In this document: in pieces, positions 16,364 to 23,693 of the stretch
Layout: each line of letters opens with the position of its first letter
Position numbering within the stretch: the stretch's first letter is position 1
DNA from: Pseudoduganella violacea
GTDB lineage: Bacteria > Pseudomonadota > Gammaproteobacteria > Burkholderiales > Burkholderiaceae_D
Reading direction: 5' to 3'
NCBI RefSeq assembly: GCF_014191875.1
Contig: NZ_JACHXD010000019.1
Coordinates: 39,183-103,182, forward strand
Length of the DNA: 64,000 nucleotides
The notes under the pieces: model-generated
Database searches by the model: none
Told to the model about the DNA's origin: nothing
The model's input: the letters and a program-made list of their open reading frames with translations, nothing else
Translations under genes and position numbers: made by a program

Positions 16364-17677
16364 ATGCGCTTTCCGATCACTCTGCTGTGTTTTTTCATCA
16401 CCAGTCTGGCCAACGCCACTGCGACGGATGCCTGGGTCGTCAAAATTGAGCGCTGGGGGAATCCCACTTACCAGAGCATGCACCTCGAACAAAATGGCAT
16501 GGACCTGGCGGGCACGCTGGGAGGCGATCCATTGGTAGGCCGGCGCGACGGGGATCAGATTGCTTTCACCGTCACCGACAGCAGTAGTAATCGCTACGTC
16601 TACCGTGGCACCCTCGATGGCGCCGTGCTGCGCGGCAGCTCCGATCATCCCGACACCAATGTCCCACACCGGCGCGCGCAACATGCCTTCAGCGCACGCC
16701 GCCTGCCGCAACGCGTATCGACCGCACCGCAACGGCATGTTTTCCTTCCCACCAATTACAGCAATGTGTTTAGCGCCGAACGCGATCCCGTGCTCACGAT
16801 CTGGCCGGGCGACAGCGTGCGCACGAGCACGATCGACTCCGGCGGCGTGGACGAACAAGGCGTCACGCGCGCTCTATATGGCAATCCGCAGACCGGGCCG
16901 TTCTTCGTTGTGGGCGCCGAACCCGGCGATACCCTAGTGGTGCATCTGCGCCGTCTACGCCTGAACCGAGACTATGCCGACAGCCTGGACGATATCGTTG
17001 GGCGAGCGCGCGCCACCAGTATGGCGGACAAGGCGGGCGCCTTGGGAAAACCGGTGCGCTGGCACCTCGATCGGGAGCGAGGCCTGGCCAGCCCCGAGCA
17101 CGCCGGCGGCAACCTGGCCGGCTTTGCCGTTCCGCTGCGGCCAATGCTGGGGGGCCTAGCCCTGGCGCCTGCCGATGGTCCGCCGTTATCCACCGGCGAC
17201 ACGGGACGCGCCGGCGGCAATATGGATTTCAACGAAGTCGTGGAGGGTAACAGCGTCTACCTGCCTGTACAGCAGCCAGGCGCCCTGCTCTATCTAGGCG
17301 ACGCCCACGCGGCGCAAGGTGACGGCGAGACCTCGCAATGGGCGCTGGAGACCTCAATGGAAGTCGAATTCGCCGTACATCTGATCAAGGGCAAGGCGAT
17401 CAACATGCCGCGCGTCGAATCACCGACCCACATCATGGTGCTGGGCCAGGCCGGCTCGCTCGACGAGGCGCTGCGCGCCGCCACTGGCGGCATGGTGCAA
17501 TGGCTGGCACAGGACTACGGCTTATCCCTGCCGGAGAGCGCTTTGGTGCTGGGCAGTGTGGTGAAATACTCGGTTGCCAATCTGGCCGGTCGCAGCGTGG
17601 GGATGGCGGCGAAGATTGACAAGGCCGTTTTAAGCCGCCTCCAGCGTTTGCACTCCCAACCGCCATCTGCGCCATAG
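16364..17677 (+). CDS. Secreted acetamidase/formamidase family protein
   Basis: 437 residues from the ATG at 16364, which starts a signal peptide (MRFPITLLCFFITSLANA). After a short extra N-terminal domain (about 20-110) come the family hallmarks: VLTIWPGDSVRT, GGNMDFNEVVEGNSVYLPV (split here by the family as GGNMD and YLPV) and YLGDAHAAQGDGE. The known enzymes hydrolyse formamide or acetamide to ammonia and are cytosolic; a signal peptide places this one in the periplasm. It sits between the glycosyltransferases and copK, in the block that was duplicated. Its link to copper is unknown. Confidence 0.85.
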   Translation: MRFPITLLCFFITSLANATATDAWVVKIERWGNPTYQSMHLEQNGMDLAGTLGGDPLVGRRDGDQIAFTVTDSSSNRYVYRGTLDGAVLRGSSDHPDTNVPHRRAQHAFSARRLPQRVSTAPQRHVFLPTNYSNVFSAERDPVLTIWPGDSVRTSTIDSGGVDEQGVTRALYGNPQTGPFFVVGAEPGDTLVVHLRRLRLNRDYADSLDDIVGRARATSMADKAGALGKPVRWHLDRERGLASPEHAGGNLAGFAVPLRPMLGGLALAPADGPPLSTGDTGRAGGNMDFNEVVEGNSVYLPVQQPGALLYLGDAHAAQGDGETSQWALETSMEVEFAVHLIKGKAINMPRVESPTHIMVLGQAGSLDEALRAATGGMVQWLAQDYGLSLPESALVLGSVVKYSVANLAGRSVGMAAKIDKAVLSRLQRLHSQPPSAP

Positions 17678-17702
17678 CAACACAGACTCTATAGGCAGCA
17701 CC

Positions 17703-17718
17703 TGACGTATTTGTAATC
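17703..17718 (+). promoter_or_regulatory. Candidate CopR box upstream of copK
   Basis: TGACGTATTTGTAATC matches the reverse complement of the palindrome in the copA-copR gap (TTACGTAAATGTAATC) at 13 of 16 positions. It lies about 100 bases before copK. CopR-type regulators bind such dyads; this is a by-eye match. Confidence 0.5.
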
Positions 17719-17819
17719 TCCAGGTCATGTCCCGGTCTATTACGCTTCCTTACACTGTTGGGCAAGCAGGCGGCAATTGCCTTGCCTGCGCGATTGACAA
17801 CACCATGAAAGGAAAGACC

Positions 17820-18113
17820 ATGAAAATCAACGCAACAGGGTCTCTCTTCGTCCTCTCCCTGGCGCTGGCGGCCGTACCGGCGGTTGCCGGGCATGCGCTC
17901 CAGGACGAGGCGGTGCGCAGCCACAGCCTGAATGATGGCGGCACGCTCCATGTATTCAAGGACGGCAAGATGGCCCTGGAAAACAAATACGGCCGCGCCG
18001 TTTCCTTGCGCAAGGGCCAGGTCGTGGAAACCACCGATGACCGCCAGATCGAAGTCGTCGGCAACGAAGTCGGCAAGCTCGATCTGTTGCTGCAACAAGG
18101 CCATCAGAACTAA
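17820..18113 (+). CDS. copK: CopK-like periplasmic copper-resistance protein
   Basis: 97 residues: a signal peptide (to about residue 23, AVAGHA) and a small beta-domain containing DGGTLHVFKDGKMALENKYG, the family signature. AGGA precedes the ATG at 17820. Cupriavidus CopK binds Cu(I) through several Met residues and Cu(II) near the N-terminus. In the mature part here only one Met remains (in KDGKM); positions that I recall as Met in Cupriavidus are Leu, Val or Ala. It is transcribed towards the copI-like gene. The fold is clear; the metal-binding mode is in doubt. Confidence 0.85.
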   Translation: MKINATGSLFVLSLALAAVPAVAGHALQDEAVRSHSLNDGGTLHVFKDGKMALENKYGRAVSLRKGQVVETTDDRQIEVVGNEVGKLDLLLQQGHQN

Positions 18114-18204
18114 GAAGGGCGATAGCCGACCATGCTGGCATACGTGGCGGCGGCTGTCTTTCTCTGCCAGCGGCGCCGCGTATTGCCCGCGCTATCACCA
18201 TACT

Positions 18205-18257
18205 CGGCCCGTCCGTGCCTGACGGGCCGATAGCCGTCCTTGCCGGCGTCGCGCCGG
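18205..18257. terminator. Hairpins between convergent copK and copI-like genes
   Basis: CGGCCCGTC (18205-18213) and GACGGGCCG (18221-18229) form a 9-base perfect stem; CCGGCG/CGCCGG (18243-18257) forms a second hairpin six bases beyond the copI-like stop. Neither has a clean T-tract, but position between two convergent genes supports a bidirectional terminator. Confidence 0.5.
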
Positions 18258-18262
18258 ACTTC

Positions 18263-18712
18263 TTACTTCACGCTGACCTTGCCGACCATGCCGCCCTCAA
18301 GATGGCCGGGGATGGTGCAGGCAAAATCAACCTCGCCGGCCTGCGTGAACTGCCACACGATACCGCCGCGCTGCCCCGGTTTGAGCTTCACCATATTCGG
18401 CTCCGCATGCTGCATCTCGGGCATCCGCCGCATCATCTCGGCATGCGCTTTCAATTCCGCCATCTGCCCCAGCACCATCTCATGCTCCATCTTGCCGGCG
18501 TTCTTGAGCAGAAAGCGGATGGTCTCACCTGCCTTGACCTCGATCTGTGCCGGGGCAAAGCGCATGCTGTCGTCCATGCCCACCTCGATGACGCGGTCGA
18601 CCTTGGCGGGGTTGCCCGGCTTGCCATTGGCTGCGCCGGCATGCTGACCATCAGCCAGCGCCCAAGCAGGCAGCGCCGCGAGTAACAGGGTAAACAATTT
18701 TTTCGTTTGCAT
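18263..18712 (-). CDS. copI: Periplasmic cupredoxin, CopI-like
   Basis: 149 residues from the ATG at 18712 (GGAGA site). Signal peptide to about residue 20 (PAWALA). Cupredoxin fold with copper ligands typical of type 1 sites: HEM...ML in the loop KNAGKMEHEMVLGQM and the C-terminal FACTIPGHLEGGM with Cys, His and Met. The middle region is Met/His-rich (AEMMRRMPEMQH). In Cupriavidus cop clusters CopI is a small cupredoxin needed for copper tolerance. It follows copB in the copA-copB-copI operon with a 43-base gap. Confidence 0.8.
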   Translation of the reverse strand: MQTKKLFTLLLAALPAWALADGQHAGAANGKPGNPAKVDRVIEVGMDDSMRFAPAQIEVKAGETIRFLLKNAGKMEHEMVLGQMAELKAHAEMMRRMPEMQHAEPNMVKLKPGQRGGIVWQFTQAGEVDFACTIPGHLEGGMVGKVSVK

Positions 18713-18755
18713 AGATTCTCCATTTTCAATCAGGAAATGGGGGACATCCCCCACC

Positions 18756-19559
18756 TCAGTACCAGAACCGCAGGCCGGCAACCCAGCGGGTTTCGCGAAC
18801 CCGTTCCACCGCTGCAGCCGTCCCGCCAAATCGGCGGTTCCACTCCACGCCGACATAGGGCGAAAGCTGGCGCGACAAGTCGTAGCGTAGGCGCAGGCCC
18901 AGCATGCCCTCCGACAACCCACTGCCGACACCGGCCGCGGGATCGGCCTTGCCATAGGCGGTCCATTCGGTACGGGGTTGCAGTACCCATTTCTGCGTCA
19001 ACAGCAATTCATATTCGGCATTGAGGCGCAATGCCGTCCGCCCGCCGCCGCCGACATACACGGTGGCATCGAGCTCGAACCAGTACGGCGCCAGGCCCTG
19101 CAGTCCCAGCGCCAGCCAGGTCCGGCGTGGTACCGGACCATGATCCTTGCGCACACCCAGTTGCGCGTCCCAGTAAGGGGCGATGGCATGGCCCCATAAC
19201 AGTTCGATGCGCGCTTCGTGCAAGCGACCCTTGGCCACTTCGCCTTCGGCCTTGAGCACCAGGCGGTTGTAGTCGCTGCCGTACCAGGCTTGCGCCTCAT
19301 ACGCCGCGCTGCCATCGCCGCCGCCCCTGCGCCACTCCAGGCTATCGATCAGCAGGCTGGAAAACCGATGCTCATCGGCCAGGTGGAGCAGGCGCTGCGG
19401 TCCGATGGCATATTGGCCCACACCCAGGGCATAGGCGTCGGCATAGGCATGCGGATCGCGGACGGCGGGCGCATCCTGCACGCGGCCATCCTGGGCCCAG
19501 GTGGCCGGCAGGGACACGGCGCCCAGCACGACAGCGCACAGTAAGCGATACATCTTCAT
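18756..19559 (-). CDS. copB: Outer-membrane copper resistance protein CopB
   Basis: 267 residues from the ATG at 19559 (AAGGAA site); an ATG at 19589 overlapping the copA stop is possible but would spoil the signal peptide (MKMYRLLCAVVLGAV...TWA). The mature protein is a beta-barrel ending in Trp-Tyr/Phe-Trp-Tyr (GLRFWY), with the CopB segments DSLEWRR, WYGSDYNRLVLKAEGE and ELLWGHAIAPYWDAQLGVR. The Met-rich N-terminal repeat seen in some CopB proteins is absent. CopB works with CopA to export or sequester periplasmic copper. Confidence 0.92.
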   Translation of the reverse strand: MKMYRLLCAVVLGAVSLPATWAQDGRVQDAPAVRDPHAYADAYALGVGQYAIGPQRLLHLADEHRFSSLLIDSLEWRRGGGDGSAAYEAQAWYGSDYNRLVLKAEGEVAKGRLHEARIELLWGHAIAPYWDAQLGVRKDHGPVPRRTWLALGLQGLAPYWFELDATVYVGGGGRTALRLNAEYELLLTQKWVLQPRTEWTAYGKADPAAGVGSGLSEGMLGLRLRYDLSRQLSPYVGVEWNRRFGGTAAAVERVRETRWVAGLRFWY

Positions 19560-19585
19560 TGCGTTTCCTTGTCGTCGTACCCGGT

Positions 19586-21436
19586 TCATGCCACCACCAC
19601 CTCGCGGAACATGCCCGCATCCATGTGGAACATCAGGTGGCAATGCCAGGCCCAACGCCCTAGGGCGTCGGCGGTGACGAGGAAACTCAGGCGCTGGGCC
19701 GGCTGCACGGGAATCGTATGCAGGCGTGCCTGGAACTGCCCGTCCGCCGTTTCCAGCTCGCTCCACATCCCATGCAGGTGCATGGGGTGCGTCATCATGG
19801 TGTCGTTCTGCAGGATCACCCTGAGCCGCTCGCCGTAACGCAGGTGCACCGGCGTGCTTTTGCCGAACTCCAGTCCGTCCAGCGACCAGGTGTAACGCTC
19901 CATATTGCCGGTCAGGTGCAGTTCGATCTCGCGCTCGGCGCCGCGCGCATCGAGCGGACCGCCGACGGTGGACAGGTCCGACAGCGTCAGGACGCGCCGG
20001 CCGTTGTTGCGTAGGCCGATGCCCGGATCGTCCAGATTGACGCGCGGCATGTCCACCCGCATATCGGTGCTGGGGCCATACTCGCTGCTGGCATGGCGCA
20101 CCGTCTGGCTCGCACGGGCCAGTGCGGCACCGGCCGCCGGGGCCGCCGGCATACCACCATGATGCATTGCGCCGTGGCTCATGCCGCCATGGTCCATGCC
20201 CCCTTGGGACACGCCAGCGCCAGCACCGGCCGCACCCTGCCCCATGCCGCGATGCTGCATGCCGGCGTGATCCATGCCGGGGCCATGCGCCATCCGCCCC
20301 AACATGTCGGACATCGCCAGCCAAGGGACCGGATCCAGCGCCGGAACGGGAGCGGCCAGTCCAGCCCGCACGGCCAGCGTAGCGCGCGCATACCCGGTGC
20401 GGTCCATGGATTGCGCAAAGATGGTATACGCGTCATCCTGGGGCTGCACCAGCACGTCGCAGGTCTGGCCGGGGCCAAAGCGGAACTCGTCCACCGTGAC
20501 CGGTTCGACGTCCACGCCATCGGCCTGCACCACCGTCATCTTCAAGCCGGGAATGCGCAGATCGTAAAAGGTATTGCCCGCGCCATTGATGCAGCGTAGC
20601 CGCACTCGCTCGCCGGGACGGAACAGGCCCGTCCAGTTGCCCGCCGGTGTCGTGCCATTGGCCAGGTAGGTCAGCACGCTGGAAGACAGGTCGGCCAGGT
20701 CGGTCGGGTTCATACGCATGGCATTCCACATGGCGCGCTTCTCGCGCGCGGCGGCCAGGCCCTCGCGGGAAGCGTCGCGCAGAAAATCACCAGCCGTCGG
20801 GCGGTTGCGGTTGTAGACGTCGCTTTGCGCCTTCAGCTTGGCAAACACCCGCATCGGATCGTCGTCGGTCCAGTCCGAGAGCAGCATCACATAGTCCCGG
20901 TCGGCCCGCACGCGCTCGCCATCGCGCGGCTCGACAATCAGCGCGCCATACATGCCGGTCAGTTCCTGCATGCCCGAATGCGAGTGATACCAGTAGGTGC
21001 CGCTCTGCTCGAGCTTGAAGCGGTAGGTAAAGGTGGCGCCCGGCGCGATACCGGGAAAGCTGATGCCCGGCACCCCATCCATCTGGAACGGCAGGATGAT
21101 GCCATGCCAATGGACCGAGGTGCTCTCCCGCAGCCGGTTGGTCACCCGGATCGTGACCGTATCGCCTTCGCGCATGCGTAGGGTGGGCGCCGGCAGCGTG
21201 CCATTGATGGTGGTCGCCATCCGCACCTGGCCGGTAAAATTGACGGGGGTTTCAGCGATTTCCAGCTCAAAATGGGAACCCCGCAGCTCGGTGCCGCGCT
21301 GTGGCGACGCTCCCGTGGCGGCCAGCGGCAAGGATCCCAGGCCACTTAACACGCCGCCGGCCACCAGCCCCTGCACAAAGCGGCGCCGCGACAGGGTGCA
21401 GGGCGAAACCTGCCCGTTCCATGGTGTATTACGCAT
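19586..21436 (-). CDS. copA: Multicopper oxidase CopA (periplasmic copper resistance)
   Basis: 616 residues with a Tat signal (SRRRF, residues 16-20). All copper motifs are present: HWHG (109-112), WYHSHSG (about 148-154), HPMHLHG (about 552) and HCHLMFHMDAGM (about 597-608). A Met/His-rich insert at about 379-435 (MDHAGMQHRGMGQ and repeats such as MDHGGMSHGAMHHGGM) is the typical Cu(I)-binding loop. CopA oxidises Cu(I) in the periplasm. It heads the copA-copB-copI operon and is divergent from copRS, with a palindrome between them. Confidence 0.95.
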   Translation of the reverse strand: MRNTPWNGQVSPCTLSRRRFVQGLVAGGVLSGLGSLPLAATGASPQRGTELRGSHFELEIAETPVNFTGQVRMATTINGTLPAPTLRMREGDTVTIRVTNRLRESTSVHWHGIILPFQMDGVPGISFPGIAPGATFTYRFKLEQSGTYWYHSHSGMQELTGMYGALIVEPRDGERVRADRDYVMLLSDWTDDDPMRVFAKLKAQSDVYNRNRPTAGDFLRDASREGLAAAREKRAMWNAMRMNPTDLADLSSSVLTYLANGTTPAGNWTGLFRPGERVRLRCINGAGNTFYDLRIPGLKMTVVQADGVDVEPVTVDEFRFGPGQTCDVLVQPQDDAYTIFAQSMDRTGYARATLAVRAGLAAPVPALDPVPWLAMSDMLGRMAHGPGMDHAGMQHRGMGQGAAGAGAGVSQGGMDHGGMSHGAMHHGGMPAAPAAGAALARASQTVRHASSEYGPSTDMRVDMPRVNLDDPGIGLRNNGRRVLTLSDLSTVGGPLDARGAEREIELHLTGNMERYTWSLDGLEFGKSTPVHLRYGERLRVILQNDTMMTHPMHLHGMWSELETADGQFQARLHTIPVQPAQRLSFLVTADALGRWAWHCHLMFHMDAGMFREVVVA

Positions 21437-21513
21437 ACATTCCTTTCATATCAATGTGTCACATCAGACGCGGCCAGTATGTCGGGCGCGGGGCAACGCA
21501 TCGGTGACGCCGG

Positions 21514-21531
21514 GATTACATTTACGTAATC
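21514..21531. promoter_or_regulatory. Candidate CopR operator between copA and copR
   Basis: GATTAC (21514-21519) and GTAATC (21526-21531) form a perfect dyad around ATTTAC, 60 bases before copR and 78 before copA on the other strand. A similar element lies upstream of copK. OmpR-type metal regulators such as CopR/CusR bind dyads of this kind in divergent promoters. Confidence 0.6.
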
Positions 21532-21590
21532 TTTGCCGAAGGCGCCATCCTTGCGGCACACTACGGCCGTGCAACCAAGGAGAACCCCGC

Positions 21591-22274
21591 ATGAAAATCC
21601 TGATCGTCGAGGACGAGGCCAAGACTGGCGAATACCTGCGCCAGGGCTTGAACGAAGCCGGTTATACGACCGATCTGGCGCGTAACGGCCCGGATGGGCT
21701 GCACCTGGCGCTGGGCGGCGACTACCAGTTGCTGGTCCTGGATGTGATGCTGCCGGGCATGGATGGCTGGCAGCTGCTGCAGATCGTGCGCCAGGCAGGC
21801 CACGCCATGCCCATCCTCTTCCTGACCGCGCGCGACCAGGTGGAAGACCGGGTGCGGGGGCTGGAACTGGGGGCGGACGATTATCTGGTCAAGCCCTTTG
21901 CCTTTGCCGAGCTCCTGGCCCGCATCCGTACGCTATTGCGGCGCGGCCAAGGCAGCCCCCAGGCGGCCGTGCTGACGGCGGCCGATCTGGAACTGGACCT
22001 GCTGCGCCGCCGTGTCGTGCGTCATGGCCGGCGCATCGACCTGACGGCCAAGGAGTTTGCCCTGCTCGAACTGCTGCTGCGCCGAAAGGGCGAGGTCTTG
22101 CCGCGCTCACTGATCGCCTCCCAGGTCTGGGATATGAACTTCGACAGCGATACCAATGTCGTCGAGGTGGCCATGCGCCGCCTGCGCAGCAAGGTGGACG
22201 ATCCCTTCGAGCGCAAGCTGATCCAGACCGTGCGCGGCATGGGCTATGTGCTGGACGACGAGGCGCAGGCATGA
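21591..22274 (+). CDS. copR: Copper response regulator CopR
   Basis: 227 residues, AAGGAG site. An OmpR-type response regulator: receiver with phospho-acceptor Asp51 (LLVLDVMLPGMDGW), Lys near 101 (YLVKPFAF), and a C-terminal winged helix (LTAKEFALLELLLRRKGEVL, NVVEVAMRRLRSKVD). The heavy-metal subfamily features are clear (CusR/CopR). It overlaps copS by four bases. It should activate copA and copK on copper stress. Confidence 0.93.
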   Translation: MKILIVEDEAKTGEYLRQGLNEAGYTTDLARNGPDGLHLALGGDYQLLVLDVMLPGMDGWQLLQIVRQAGHAMPILFLTARDQVEDRVRGLELGADDYLVKPFAFAELLARIRTLLRRGQGSPQAAVLTAADLELDLLRRRVVRHGRRIDLTAKEFALLELLLRRKGEVLPRSLIASQVWDMNFDSDTNVVEVAMRRLRSKVDDPFERKLIQTVRGMGYVLDDEAQA

Positions 22275-23671
22275 GCCGCCCCCTGTCGCTGACCACGCGG
22301 CTGACCGTCCTGTTTGCCATTATCGCCAGTCTCTCGCTCGCGGCCCTGGGCGGCGTTACCCTGCTGGCCGTGGCGCGCCACTTCGAAGCGCAAGACCACG
22401 ACCTGCTCTCCGGGAAGATGCAGCTGGCGCGCCAGTTGGCGGCCGGCGCCGGCAGCAGCGCTGCGCTGGCGCAGCAGCTGCGCGTGGTGTTTGCCGGCCA
22501 CCAGGACATGGCGGTCGTACTGTGGTCCAGCGATGGCCGCCTGCTGATGCGCGCCGGGGATGGCGCCCTGACCCAGCTTCTAGCCAGCACCGCACCGCCC
22601 GACACCGGACCGGCCATGCGCAACTGGCAGTGGGGCAACCGCCACTTCCGGAGCGTGGCCAGCACCATCCCGGCACCCGGCACCGGCCAGCCGCTGCGCC
22701 TGGCGATCATGGTCGATGTCGACCATCACGACGCCTTCCTCGCCGACTTCGGCAAGGCGCTGGCCGTGTATGTGGCGCTGGCCGCGCTGGCCAGCGCCGG
22801 CCTGGGCTGGCTGGCGGCCAGGCGCGGTCTGCAGCCGCTATACGCGATGGAACGGCGCGCGGCGCACGTCGGCGCCGGCCAGCTTGACGTGCGCATGCCG
22901 GTCGATGCGGTGCCGGCGGAAATGGCGCAGCTGGCCCTGTCGCTAAACCAGATGCTCTCGCGGCTGGAAGAGGCCTTTCGCCGCCTGTCGGATTTTTCCT
23001 CCGATATCGCCCATGAACTGCGTACCCCGCTGAGCAATCTGATGACGCAAACCCAGGTGGCGCTGAGCCAGACGCGCACGGCGGAGCAATATCGGGAGAC
23101 CCTGGCCTCCAACGCGGAGGAGTGCGACCGGTTGACGCGCACGGTGTCGGACATGCTGTTCCTGGCCAAGGCTGAGCATGGATTGACCCTGCCATCGCGC
23201 GAGCACATCGCGCTCGAACGCGAGATATCGGCCCTGCTCGAGTTCTATGAAGCGCTGGCGGAGGACCGCCAGGTGTCGCTGCGGACCACCGGCGCCGGCA
23301 CCATCTGTGGCGACCGGCTCATGATCCGGCGCGCCATCGGCAACCTGCTGTCGAACGCCCTGCGCCATACGCCGGCGGGAGGCACCATCGAGGTAGCCGT
23401 GGCGCGCACGGCCACCGGTTTGCGTTTGTATGTCGACAATCCCGGCCCGGAGATCGGCGCCGACGCCCTCCCCCATGTCTTCGAGCGCTTCTACCGGGTG
23501 GAAAAAGACCGCAGCCATCGCGCCGATGGCGAAGGCGCGGGGTTGGGGCTGGCCATCACCCAGGCGATCGCCCTGGCGCACGGCGGCACGGCCAGCGCCA
23601 CCTCGGGCGCTGGCCGGACCTGCTTTAGCCTGGATTTTCCTGCCGCAGACTCATCAAACAAAATCGCCTGA
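22271..23671 (+). CDS. copS: Copper sensor histidine kinase CopS
   Basis: 466 residues of the heavy-metal sensor kinase type: transmembrane helix 1 (about 13-33), a periplasmic sensor (to about 155), helix 2 (about 158-178), HAMP, the dimerisation domain with His248 (SSDIAHELRTPL) and an ATP-binding domain (GNLLSNALRHTP, GLGLAITQAIALAHGG). The ATG overlaps the copR stop. The last 110 bases of the gene recur, diverged, at 38680-38790 directly before copZ, so the gene was once followed by copZ. Now it ends 22 bases from the convergent TcC gene, with no clear terminator between. Confidence 0.93.
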   Translation: MSRPLSLTTRLTVLFAIIASLSLAALGGVTLLAVARHFEAQDHDLLSGKMQLARQLAAGAGSSAALAQQLRVVFAGHQDMAVVLWSSDGRLLMRAGDGALTQLLASTAPPDTGPAMRNWQWGNRHFRSVASTIPAPGTGQPLRLAIMVDVDHHDAFLADFGKALAVYVALAALASAGLGWLAARRGLQPLYAMERRAAHVGAGQLDVRMPVDAVPAEMAQLALSLNQMLSRLEEAFRRLSDFSSDIAHELRTPLSNLMTQTQVALSQTRTAEQYRETLASNAEECDRLTRTVSDMLFLAKAEHGLTLPSREHIALEREISALLEFYEALAEDRQVSLRTTGAGTICGDRLMIRRAIGNLLSNALRHTPAGGTIEVAVARTATGLRLYVDNPGPEIGADALPHVFERFYRVEKDRSHRADGEGAGLGLAITQAIALAHGGTASATSGAGRTCFSLDFPAADSSNKIA

Positions 23672-23693
23672 CCTTCCGACAGCATCTCCCGGC

